Assembly: GCF_053574225.1 (NCBI RefSeq)
Contig: NC_135626.1
Span: 18,627,001-18,691,000 of the forward strand
Direction: 5' to 3'
Length of the DNA: 64,000 bases
From: Canis aureus
Lineage: Eukaryota; Chordata; Mammalia; Carnivora; Canidae
Part shown: positions 13,101 through 26,751 of the stretch, in pieces
Layout of the letters: the number at the start of each line of letters is the position of its first letter
Position numbering within the stretch: position 1 is the stretch's first letter
The notes under the pieces: model-generated
What the model saw: only the letters and a program-made list of their open reading frames with translations
The model's database searches: none
Told to the model about the DNA's origin: nothing
Program-made: the position numbers and the translations under genes

Positions 13101-16100
13101 AAAACTTAAAATTTTCAAAAGTGCTATTATACTTTGGATTTTACTTTTATGAGCTTTAAAGACTCTTGTAGTCATAATCTGGGGAGAATGATAGAATGAT
13201 TTAAAAACTCTTCTAATTTAACGTTTTAGCAAAAGTAAGTAGTAACAACTTGAGAGAGGAGAATTAATAATGATAACACCTGACACACAGTCAAAACGCC
13301 CTCCGTGAAACATTTTCTTCAAATGGCTTCTAGAATACCCAACTGTTGGCTTTTCTTCTCTCTCACTGGTTGTTCCTTCTCAATCCTCCTTTGTTGTTTC
13401 TCTTTTCCAACCACGTAATGTTGAAATGCCCCAAGGTGTGGTCCTCTTGTCTTTCCACACTCACTTTCTTGGGTAATTGAATCCAATCCCAAGACTTTAA
13501 ACAACATATATGCAGATGACTCCCAACTTTTATCTCTAGTCAATCTTGTTTCCTTAAATCCAGCCTTGTTAATCAATTTGTATACTCATCATCTTCTCTG
13601 GATGTCTAATTGACATCTCAAAACTGTCCAAACATGTATTCTCCATCCTTCCCCCACCAAATCACTTATTCTAGTTGTAGGCATTGCCACAGCAAACCTA
13701 TTTTTCCAGCAAGCTGCTTATACCACAAACTACAAACCCTGGAGTCATTCTAGATTTCTCTTTTTCTCTCTTACTCTACCTCCAATCCATTCATTAGAGA
13801 ATCTTGTTGGTTCTTTCAAAATTTAGCCACAGAATTAAGACTACTTATCATGGCCACTGTTACCTCCCTTGGCCCAAGACTAGATTTCTGTATTTCTAGA
13901 TTTCTAAAACATAGCAGCCAGAATAAATTTTTGACTGTTACATTTCTATTTTGTCTACATATTGATAGTTACTTTATGATATAGAAAATATTATTTTTAA
14001 TGTTTTTATATTCTTAGGTTACTTTTTTTTAGGTTTTATTAATGGACTTTCTGAAGAATTACATTCTACTCCATAATGAAGGTTAGTGAGGACATGAGAT
14101 TTTACATGTAGAATTTCCTAAGGACAGTCTTTGGTGATATGTTAGAATCATTCTATAAAATAATACATCTAAGTTAAATTACTATATTATTACCAGGGTT
14201 AGATTTATATATTTTTTTTCTTAATGGCTTAACCTTTTTTCTTACAAAAATTTTTAAACATGTGGAAAACCTGAAAGAATTAAAGTGATCATCCATACAC
14301 ACACACACACCCTAGATTTTACACTTAACATTTTGCAATATTTGCTTTAGTACATGTTTATCCATGGCTCTTTCCATTCTTCAATTTATCTTATTTTTTT
14401 GGCTGCATTTCACAGGACATCTTTTTGAATAAAAGCCAGATTAGGTCACTCTTCTGCAAAAGTTTCCCATTTCATTTATAGTCAAAGCCAAAGTCCTTAA
14501 AATGTTCTCATATGGCCATAAATGATCTGATCTCCTTACTTCTCTGACCTTTTCTCCTATCACTTTTGCTATTCTTTAAATATGCTAGATATACTCTGAC
14601 CTTAGGCCTTTGCTTTAGCTACTCCCTCTGCCTGGAGTGTGTTTTTCTCTCTTACTTCCTTTGTGTTTTTGCTCAAATCTTATCTTTTGAATGAGGCCTA
14701 TCCTGACCACTCTAATATTACATTTTGCATGCCTTATACAAAAACTACCCCCCACGCACAGCTCTTTTTCTTTTTTCCTTTAGTACTTATCCTATGTAAT
14801 TTACTTACAGTGTTTATTGTTTGTCTCCCCAACTCTGCCCCATGAGGGCAAGGGTTGTTGTCTGTTTTGTTTCCAAGTCTATCTCAAAAGCTCAGAAACA
14901 AATGCCTGCATGCAGTTAAGTCTCCTGTAAACATCCGTTGAGTGAATGAACTAATACATACTGAGTACCTACTAGGTAAACCAGCACCCTAAGTATTTTA
15001 AAAATATCAACTCATTTAGTTTTCATGGCAACCCTACAGGGAAGGAGGTGGTATTCCCAATTATAAATGAGGAAATTAAGGTTAACAGAAGGCAGGTAAC
15101 CTAAGGTTATACAGAAGTAAAACTGGACTTGACTATGTTGAGGACTGTTTCAATGGTTGGATTTTATCTTCCTTTGAGTTATAATTTTAAAAGCTGTAAT
15201 AAAATATACTAAATGTTCACTGTGTTTTTATAGAAGACTTTCAGCTAAGGGATGAAAGGGATGAGACCGATCAGCATTACCTCAATTGACCACTCAACCT
15301 TAGCAACACTTAATGTGTGAAGACATCATGTGTCTGTGATATTCACACCACTGCCCGGAAAATATTCATATCTTAAACAAAACAAAACAAAACCTTAATA
15401 TAGGGGCACCTAGGTGGCTCAATTGGTTAGGCATCCAATTCTTGATTTCAGCTTGGGTCACGATCTCAGGGTCATGATGGATTCCCATGTCTAGCTCTGT
15501 GTTGGGCTCAGCACTGGGCATTGAGCCTGCTTAAAATTCCCTTTGCCCCATCGCCTCAGAAAACAAAAAACAAACCTCAATATAATTAATCCTCTAGCTC
15601 TAATTACCAGTTTACTAGAAATATGGGGAATAAAAGAACAAGAGATGCCATGAAGAAGCAATCAGCTAAACACACAATGTGGATCATTCCTTAAGAAAAT
15701 CTCTCCAATAAATGACAAAAAAGTAGGATGGGTATTTAAGAGGAAGGGAAAGTAGGGATGTTTGGAATAAGAGTCTTAAAAGATGTAATAACCAAATGCA
15801 ATATATGGACTTTGTTTAGAACCCGATTTAAACAAACTTGATTAAAAAAGAGATCTTTGAGGAAATCAGGGAATAGTAAGGAATTAGCTAATTTTACTAG
15901 GTATGATAATGACAATCATTAGGTTTTTTAAGTCCTTATCAGTTAGAAATGCATATTCAAGTATTTATAGGTAAAATAATTTGATGTTTGAGATCTACTT
16001 TAAAATAACTCCAGCCTTCCCAATAAAAAGGGAGAGAGGACATGAGATTGGCAAAATGATGAACAATTGTTGAATCTGTGTATTAGGTAAATGAGTTATT

Positions 16101-19100
16101 ATATTGTCTCTACTTTTCTGTATTTTTGAAAATTTCCAAAAAAGTATTAAAAAAAAACCCAAAACAAAACAAAACACTGTAGAAAACTAGGGAAATACAA
16201 AAAAGCCAAGGAATAGAATAATTACCCAGAATTCTACCTCTTTGAATGAACCTGTAACATTTTTGTGAAAATGTTGTACATACATATGTATATGTATATT
16301 TAAAATTGGGATTATGACGTATACGTGGCGTTGCTACCTGTTTTCTTAACTTAATAAAATATAAGCATTTTCTCCTGTTATTAAATATTCTAATAAATAA
16401 GCAGAAATTTTGTGACCATAGTGTTCTACCATACAGAATTCATTTAACCAATCTATCATTGTTGAAAATCCAAGTTATTTCTAATTTTCTTACTTTAAAT
16501 AAATCTGAGATAAACATATCTCTATCCATATATTTATGTGAATTTGATTATTTCCTAATACATTCCTTAAGCATAATTATAGTGTTGAAATAGAACATAC
16601 TACATATACTTTTTTTTCCCATTTAAAATAACTTGTGAACACCTTTCCATGGTATATATCTCTTTTATATAATTTAAATAGTATTGTTTTATGGAATATG
16701 TCATGACTTAAGCAATCCCTATCACTGGATGCTTAGCTTATTACTATGTGACTATAATGTAGCTCTGTGGGATGGCTTAGTGCTTTATAGTTTTGTTTCA
16801 TGAGGGATCCTCAATTATGAATAGATGCTTTCTCTTAAGTTAATCCATTTCTCTGGAGAAGAGTTTTCCAAACTTCTGTCTTAGAAGGCATGGGCCAGGC
16901 TGCCAGGGTTCTGTATGAGTTAGAGAAGGGTTCAAAGACCCCATAGCTCACTCATGCTGCTTCCAGGAAATAAAGCTTTAGTTTTTTGAAGGATAGAAAA
17001 AGATCTGAGTCCTACTATTTCTTTCCTGTACATAAAATTAAAATTTTTTTACCCACTAGGAAATCTTAATCATAGAGACAGGAAAAAAAATTTCTACTTG
17101 TACCATTAAGCCTTAATCAGAACTCCCAAAATTCTTGAGTTGGCTCCAGAAATCTCAAGGGACTAAAACACAGAAATATTATGAATAAACAACAACAACA
17201 CAAACAGAAAAACTTTACAACTGCCATCACTGTATTAAGTGTTGTCAACTTGAGATTTTACTCAGGAAAAAAAAAATTCCCAAAGACAGTATAAATGTAT
17301 TTATCTGGGATGTCAGTCATGTCTGCTGAGTCTGAGAACTTTTTGTTCCTGCAAGGATTGAAAAGTTGCATGGAAGTGAAGAGCAGGTTATATTCTATTC
17401 TGCCTTTAATATCTACAAACGGGCAGCCAAATTATGATGCCAGAATCCTTACTGTTAGTAGTGACAGTTGGTACGCATGCAAGTAGCAGAGAGAAAACAT
17501 CTTAATTTTCAAGTTATCAGGTTGAATTCATATTGCTGGCACATGAAAAATCTTGCTTTGACTTATAAAATGTATAAACGATACAGAAGCCAAAAACAGA
17601 GAGTAAGTATGAAATAACGTCATATGCTTTCTTCTAACAGAGACTACCTTTTCCAAGAAAGGGGAGAAGGAAAAAAAAAAAAAAGAAAGAAAGGGGAGAA
17701 GGAAAACATTGGCTGGCTGGAATGGCTAAGATTCTATAACCAGATCTTTTACAAATAATTATTCATTTCAGAAAAAAATTCCTACATTTCATTTAGCATT
17801 TCAAAACATATATTTCCAGATAAGGGTGTTATTCACCCTAAATCTATTGGATTTGAACTGGTAATACTGGACTATTACTGACCAACAAAAATAATAATTT
17901 CATATGGTTCAACCCTAACACGGAGCAAAGTGAATCAGGTATCAAAATGAAAAGCAAGGCATTCAAAATGAATATAAAGCATGATTTCAAATGGTAAAGG
18001 CATTTCTTTTCTACCAAAACCACATACATATGTGCATAATTTTTCATAAAATATAAACCGGCGGTATTCCCCGGGCTAAACACAAATGACTACATTACCA
18101 TGTCACTGTCCTCAGGATCTGTGAACCTGAAAAACCTTTTATTCAACTGTCTGTTACAATACTTAAGAAAGGAGAGTGCTACTTTCATACCTTTGGTTAA
18201 GATGATGACAAGCTGACTTAAAAGAATGGGGATAGAGCACTAAGTGATGCAGAGAATTACTGAATCTCTATATTGCATACCTGAAACTAATATAGCACAG
18301 TATTTTACCTATATTGGAATTAAAATAAAACCAATATATATATATATAAAAAAGAATGGGCATAGGTTGATAAACTCTTAAATTAACCAGAAAGTCTAGG
18401 GCAAAACCATACAGAGCTTTGTCCACCTTAACCATTTTGCTTATTACCTCTGTGCAGAGATACTTTCTTCTCTTCTAAAATATTTTAAACACAAAAGACT
18501 GAAAAATGTTAAATGTATTATTTTTATAATGTGATTAAAACGGCGAATCTGCAGAGAGTAAGTTTTATCAACCTTTAGTTTAGCAAAGTAAATTCTTCAG
18601 GGGAGATACATTTTTCACTCCACATAAAGGAGTTTTTCTTCATAGGAAACAAGCCAACAAATAGGCCAACCTTTAAAAACTTGATTTCTCTGTACAAAGA
18701 ATTCTTGAATTTGAAGATTTAACAGTACATCTTCAGAAATTTAGAAGCAACACACACCACTTTATGATAAGGTTTCTGCTTTGCTCCAGCATAAATCCTC
18801 TGAAGTCTCAATCCCCAGCATAATGTCTCCCAGATGTCTCAACTAGTTGCCATGCCAACTAAAGCAGCTTAAATTAAATGAGGGCCTGAAAAAGCACCTG
18901 CATCACTCCAGGTCTGTTGCGCATTAAATAAAGCTCTCTTGACAGGGACTCAGAGGTGCCATTAACTTGAACAGCAGATATCTGATTATTGTTTCTGAGT
19001 AATTTAATGAGGGTCTCTAAACAAGAGGGAAAACAGGGTATGCTTTCCCTCTCTTGGTTCTTCTAAATGGGATGCCTCTCCAACAGCTGGTGTATCCACT

Positions 19101-22100
19101 AGGTCAATGACTTTGCTATGGCCTTTTAAGTTACCTTTGGCTAAAGAGAAAATATAGGATTAAAGTTACGGTTTTCAGGAGAGTTTTTAACAGATTAACC
19201 ATTTTCCCCTATTAAAACTTGTCATTGAAAATATGATCATAAAAAACACTGTACGGTATGCCAACCTCAGAGTGATTTGAACAGCCCTGTTATAAAATAA
19301 ATTGCTGCTGATTGCAGCAATTAGTTAAGTAGCTCCACGAAATATGGATTTCCAAATGTACTGATTTGCTTCAAAAAAATGAATGATGCAAATTAACAAT
19401 TATAAATTCAAGAGTGGGGGGCAGCTTTGATGCCTCAAGTGCCCAAGACAAACAACAGTGTTTCTGCGTTGTTTAAAAGAGCATCCTGTTGTGGATCTTG
19501 TTATTGTTGCTAATGTTGACATTTTAGGAGCTTATTTTTAATGGGGTAGAAAACAGTCCTTTTGCTGCTTTCTCAAATATTATTAGACACTGGGGGATAT
19601 CACTTAATAGAAACAAACTCAGACCAGGACGGTTATGTGGTTTACCCCAGGTCATATTCCTAGTCTGAAAAAAGCTAGAACTACCTTTGGTTTCCCAATT
19701 CCTAGTTCAGTGCACTCTCTACCCCACAAACATGTTTCCCATAGGAGCCGGCCTATTCCTATTTCTTACCCAAATATCATCAGAGTATGCAGATCACTCT
19801 GAAATAAAGAAAAGCTGAATTACATTTTAAGATTTTATTTTTAAGTAATCTCTACACCCAGTGTGGGGCTTGAATTTACAACCCTGAGATCGAGTTGCAT
19901 GTCCACCGACTGAACCAGCCAGGTGCCCCCAAATTGCTTTAAATTATGTGCTATGAGGAGAAAAAAAGGAGAAAGGAATCTAACTTTTTGTTGAAGCTTC
20001 TATGTACCATTTTATATGTCACCTCATTTAGTTATCATAATAGCTAATTTGAAACTATTCCTATTTAAGAGATGAGCACACCAAGGCTGGGAGAGCTTAA
20101 GCTGTGGACAGAGCTTGGATTCAAACCTAGGTTGTAATGATTCTGCAGTCTGACCTTTTCCATGAAATTTCCCTCACTTTATTTACTATTAAGAGAGAAA
20201 ATGAAATTCATGAGAATGCCATTACTTGCATGATACAAAACCAAGTTTCTTTTCTTTTCTTTATTTAAATATTTTATTTATTTATTCACCAGAGACACCG
20301 AGAGAGAGGCAGAGACATAGGCAGAGGGAGAAGCAGGCTCCACTCAGGGAGCCCGAAATGGGACTTGATCCCAGGATTCCAGGATCACGCCCTGAGCCAA
20401 AGGCAGATGCTTAACCGCTGAGCCACCCAGGTGTCCCCAAAACTAGGTTTTAAACAAAAATCAGAGATTCAATACTACAATACATAATTCATCTTTTAGG
20501 ACCCCTCTCTTGCCCTGGGTTTTCAAACGGGAAGTCACTCTATTCTTCAACAAATATTCTGACCAGGAGCATGTGCCAGATACTGTTCTAGGCACTGAAA
20601 AGTGCAATGGTGTGCAAGAATGTCAGTGCCTTCACTAGCTTTATAGCCTAACAAGGGAGATGGACAATTAAGCAATTACAATAGATTTACTCAAAGATTA
20701 CAACAATGCCATGGCTGTTAATCGCATAAAGCCCCGTAGGCACTGTTCTGCAATTGAATATGCCAGACTTGCCATCGCATAGCCAATAGAAATAAGACAA
20801 ACAAAATAGCACAACCAAGAGATGTCCTTAAAGAGAGAAATTGCTAAATCCTTAGGACTATTAAATTCTAATAACTACAGAGATTTAGACCTTTAAACAT
20901 GTGAGAAAATCCAGGCATCTGGCTGGCTTAGTTGGTAGAGCATGTGGCTCTTGATCTTGGGGTTTTAAGTTCGAGCCCCGCATTGGATGTAAAGACTCCT
21001 TAAAAATAAAATCTTAAAAAAAAATGTGAGAAAACCATCAAGATTTCTTCAGCTCCTACTGAATTTCTAAATTAGATGCACATTCTAATTGGCAATTTAC
21101 CTCTATCTGTAAAAACACTTACATACATTTGACTTCCTTAAAATGGTTCACCTAAAAAAATTTTTTTAAACACAGGAGAAATAATAAAAATAAAAGCAAT
21201 TAACACTTACTGAGTTCTTACTAGGCACCAGGCACATTCTAAGCACTTTGAATTATCTCAAAGAATTCTCACAAGTCACAGGCTATTATAAAGAACTAAT
21301 TGTTCTCTTTTTGAGTTTGTCTTTCCTTTTGGAAGGAACTGAATCCGAAGATGTCTGAAATAATTGCCCAAATCCACACAAGTACTCTTATTCATTTCTT
21401 CTAGCACCTGAATTAGTCTTAGTTCTGTCACTAGAAGGCCACAACCTCAAGTAAGAAATAACCCCACAATTTGCTAAAGGATTATCTCAGTTTGCTGAAA
21501 AGTATATGAGCCTCCAATATGCTATTTTTAAGACAGGTTCCCTTGTAACAGATCTAGACTGGGGGTGCAGAATGTCAGGCTTACAGGTTAAATAATGATT
21601 CTCCTTTTGCCATCAACAGAAAAATAAGACAGAAGTTAAAAAATCTCATAGAGGTGAGTTTTTCTACCTCGCATTCTTTGCCTCCATCTCTTTCTACCTC
21701 CTGAATATTTCACTTCATTCAAATCTTACTCCTCTTTCCTTTTAGTCAAATTAAGCTAAAATTGATACTCAATAAACATTTCCTTGTACCTATGAATCAT
21801 ATATGCTTACTTGAAATAGCTTCTTGAATAGCTACATGTTCATTATTAACTTCTTTAAATAGATGAGAATTTTAAAAATCAGCATGTGTATATACGTTAG
21901 TATATATTCAATTATGTATTCATAAATATATAAATATAAAAATAATAGGAACCCCCAGCTAACATATTGTGTGGGGGTAGAGGGTTGGGCTAGCAGCCTT
22001 TGACAAGAAAATGGGAAGGAAAACAAAGAGTCTTCACTCGAGATTGCTGGAATTATAGGACAGGCTTTTGGTAAGAGGTCTAAATTGAGAATATAAATCT

Positions 22101-24317
22101 GGGAATCATTAGATATGGTAAGAAATAATCTGTATTTTCTACTAAATGAAATCTGCCATAAACAGATTTTTTTGTTGGTTTTACTCTTGGTCACAATCTT
22201 CCTATTTTTTTGCACAAAAATTTTTAAAATTTTTTTTTCATTTTTCCCCTTTTATTAAAAAAAACCCTAGATATTGAAATTAGGGAAGCACATCACCATT
22301 AGTGAGTTATAAATTCAACCTTAACATCTTAACATTCTTTAGAATAATGCACATCAGTGTCATTAGCAGTTTTTAATGCATAGTGCCGAAATATAATATG
22401 CAGGGCATCCTGCTAGACTAGATTTTCACAAAAGTTGCTGAGAATGAAAATGTGTTCATGAAGGACAGACAGAGGGACCCCTGGGTGGCTCAGCAGTTGA
22501 GTGTCTGTCTTTGGCTCAGGGTGTGATCCTGGTCTGGGGATCAAGTCCCACGTCAGGCTTCCTGCGGGGAGCCTGCTTCTCTCTCTATGTCTTTGCCTCT
22601 CTGTCTCTCATGAATAAATAAATAAAATCTTAAAAAAAAATGAAGGACAGGGATGGAAGCAGGAAAAAAGCAAATGACTCTTCTAAGGATCAAAGAAATG
22701 AGGTGGGAATATATTAAAGATACCAGAGAGGCAGAGAAAGAAGTATTTAGGATTAAAATCAGTTTTGCACAATTTTCTTTGATGCAAAAATGATTATGGG
22801 AAAGGCTAGGAAACTAATCTAGAGCCTGGCAGCCCAACATACTCTCAATGGTAAACTTCCTCTGACCCCCTATTCCAATTAAAACAAATCTGTACTATGA
22901 TCAATATTTGCTTAACTCACCTCTATGACACTGCATCTATTTTAGGAAGTAACGTAAGAGTGTATGATAATCAGCTTCATGCCAGAAAACCTGACTACTC
23001 CGACTGTCAAAGGTAATTCTGCAGAAAAAGTTACACAATCACCACAGAAACAAATGCTGACACCAGATTCTGACCTTTAATTATGAGTAAGATGATTGAC
23101 TTTTTCTGTTCTTAGGAAGTCATGATTATTCAAAGCAGCCTCAGAGGCTGCAGGGCTGGTGCCAGCAGCATCTTTGTGTAACCATCATCATTAGCATCCA
23201 TAAATACTGACTGGGCACCAAGTGGGTGTACAGTGCATGCCAACTCAATGACAAAATAGTGAAAAAAGATAGATGAAGGCAAGACAACATTCAAGAGGTT
23301 AGAAAAGTCGGAGATTGATATGTAAAAATCAAGTAGAGAAAACAAGAAAGCAAAAAGATTTTAATGTACTATATATGGCCACAGAAGCTTGACTGGAAAA
23401 GAAAAATATTGAGGAAAAAAGTGCTGATATTTATTGAGAGTTTTCTATAGACTAACCATCCAGCTTTAAATTTATTTAGCCTCATGTACTTACTACTAAC
23501 TACTGCAAGAAATAAGTCCTATCATTGCTCCATTATACAAACAAGTGAAGAGTTAGGAGAGGTAAAGGAACCAACCAAAGATCATAGCTAGTATGCAGCA
23601 GAACAAATACAAGATCCTGGCCTTTGTTCTTAACTTGTGCTCTCTTTCAAAGGATAAAGTAAACTTCAGGGAACATGGCTAAGGAAATAATTCTAATTCA
23701 GAAGAGAGAAGACCAAGTGGATGGTTTTTAAAATGAGGAGTTTAACGAATTTAGGCAGTGGGAGGCAGTGTGGTGTAGGCTTTGGAATGAAATACCAGGT
23801 TAAAATCTCAACTGCTACTTACTAGCTTGATTACATTGGGCAAATTAAATAACTTCTCTTTGTTTCTCCATTTATAAAATAGGCACAAATGATATCTACC
23901 ACACAGGGTTACTGCCAGGTTTTGGATGTTGTATGTGAATCACATATAAATGCCTGGCACATAGGGAACAAGAACTACTTGGTAGCTACTATCATCATCA
24001 TTGTGATGGGAGGGAGGAAGGGTACTAAATTTATTAAGTATCAATAAGCTAGGCATGGTGCCAAATGTACTATATACACTAATTCACTTATTACTGGAAC
24101 AGTCCTTCAAAGAAAAATATCTCCATTTATCACTGAAAAAACTGGGAAGAGTAACATGTAACTCAGGGAAGGTCAAAAGCAAATGGGAGGAGGGGAAATA
24201 AGGATATGAACTCAGGAATGCCCAATATCAGAGTCTATGCCTTTGCCAAAATGTATGACTGTGTTCTTATTCTTTCCAACATTTCCCCCTCCCTGAAGGC
24301 CAAAAGAATGCAAATAC

Positions 24318-24356
<39 letters not shown>

Positions 24357-26720
24357 AAAATAGGGGCACTTGGGTGGCTCAGTGGTTGAGCGTTTGCCTT
24401 TGGCTCAGGTCGTGATCCCAGGGTCCTGGGTTTGAGTCCTACATGAGGCTCCCTGTAGGGAGCTTGCTTCTACCTCTGCCAATATCTCTACCTCTCTGTC
24501 TCTCATGAATAAATAAATAAAATCTTAAAAAACAAAAACACAAAATAGGCAACCAGTTTAAAAAGATCTTTTTAGTTACTGATCGTAAAAGGAAAGATCA
24601 AGGCAACCTCTAAAGGATATCACCGCTCAAGAGGAAATTTTTAGTCACTTATTAAATGGGGTCTTGTGGGTTTTTGGCACCAAACAGTATGTCAACGATA
24701 GTCACATTCCTTCATATGAGGACATAAAAACCTTTTCAGACCAAAAAAAGTTTTCTATAGGGCATATTATTTTTGAGAGAGACGCAGGGTTGGTTTTGGA
24801 CAGATTGGAAACTCAAGGGAGCAATTATAAAAGTGCTAATCTCTGTGAGACTTTTGAGAACCTCCACACAGGGACCCTGGTTTTGGTAAAGGGCTTCTAG
24901 TAACCTAATGGGTTTTCTGTCTTGAGCTCAGGGTAGTAAAAATTAGTAACTGATTAGTATTCCACATATCCAAAACAGTAAAAACATACACATGCAAAAC
25001 AAAACTGCTCAGCTCATGCATAACATATTTCCTCTGGAAAAAAGCCACTTCAACCTAATTCTATTTTCTACCATTTGGTTCTCCTGCCACCTTTATAAGT
25101 GATGTATCAATAAGAGGGAAAGACTATCAATTAAACATGCAATTATTAAATCCATTACCAACTGCACAAATCAGTGCTCTCAATACTTAATAATGGCATT
25201 CATATAGTATGCAGAGAGCAAATATAGTAAGTAGTACATAAATAAATTGTATCTGGCTAAAATACAGATTTGTGCTACTGTGCTGTAACTCTATGAAGTT
25301 CCCTGAAGTACTGCTCTCAAATAAATTGAGTTGGTAGCAGAGACTCAGCTGGTCTATGAAGTGGCTAAAAGCCCCACTGCTTCCCCACATCCTCCAATTA
25401 AGGCAGGTTTGATATATTTAGTGGCTTCTGAAACCTCTGGGTCTCCACATAAGACATGCCTCCTAGAATCTACCAACCTTAAAAAAAATACAAATTAAGT
25501 CAGAACAGTGGGATATACAAAAATATCAAATAAATGGTCCTATGAGTCTCCCTAAATTCTCACACTTGAATTAAATGTGTCAAGAGGCTAATAATCAGAA
25601 GGTTAAGCAGTTCAGGAGAATGATAATGGGGTTATGAGGCTTTTCAACAGCTCAAATTAGGTGTGGCTTTGTTGTCATCCAATATTACCCTCTAATAGTT
25701 GGGAGGCCTGACAGCATTTCATTCCCACAGCTGGGAAGTTTTAGAGACCTATTTATTTTTTAATGGAGAGGTGAAAAGACTAGATTCAAGCTTTCTTTTT
25801 TTCTTTCTTTCTTTCTTTTTTTTTTTTTTTTTGCTTCACCTGGAACACAGGTGTTTCAAAGAGCTGGTGTGAATAAGTTGGCTCTATCTATAGCGATTCT
25901 CTTCAAAGCAGGGGGAAAAAATGCCAGCTGTGAGTTGGAAGTTTAAACAGTTCTTTAAAACAACCTCATGATTTGCTAATACACTAGAGCCTGGGTAAAC
26001 TGAATGCAGGCAGGCAGGGGCACTACTAGGAGACGTAACCATGGGGCAGAAGAAAGGGAATGGTTCTTGGGACGTGGGCTAAAGGAGGAAATTGTCATAT
26101 CTTTCTAATTAACAAGAAAGGTTTGGGAGAGGTACTGGAAAAAGCACTAAGAAACACATAATGTGGATTCAGTCTGAATGGAAGTCTTGGAGGTGTCAGT
26201 GAGTTGTACGCTGAATACATTTTTCTGGGAAAAGGAGACCAGGTAAAACATGAGGTACTGAGGTTAACAACCCATTGGTCATTAACAATTCACAGCTTAT
26301 TTAAAAATAAGAATCCTCTATAAAGACAGGCTATGTTTGTTAATGGTAGGCCATTATGAAAGTCCATTTGTTTGTGATGAGTACTTGCTAATGCCATCTG
26401 TTGGTAGTTGGCTTGACACATTTTGTTTGCATCAGAAAATTCACAGGAATTCCTACCATCTTTCAGCTTCTATAAGTTCTATCTCCTCTATAAGGCCTTC
26501 CCTTACAGTTCTTAGTCTGTCAATCTATACCAATTTAATCTTTAAAATAACTCTATGAGATAGGTCCATTATTATTCTCATTTTATTAACCAGGAAATTG
26601 AGGTACAGAGAGGTTACAGGCAATAAGATCACAAAGTCACACAGGTAGTAAGAAGTAAAGCTGGAATCCAAATCTAGGTAGTTTGGCTCCAGACTCCACG
26701 CTCCTTGCCACTACAACAGA

Positions 26721-26751
<31 letters not shown>

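Noticed and set aside
24664..24900. 78-residue plus-strand protein between repeats
   Set aside because: It has no recognisable motif, splice support or repeat origin. The length is within chance expectation for an AT-rich intron.
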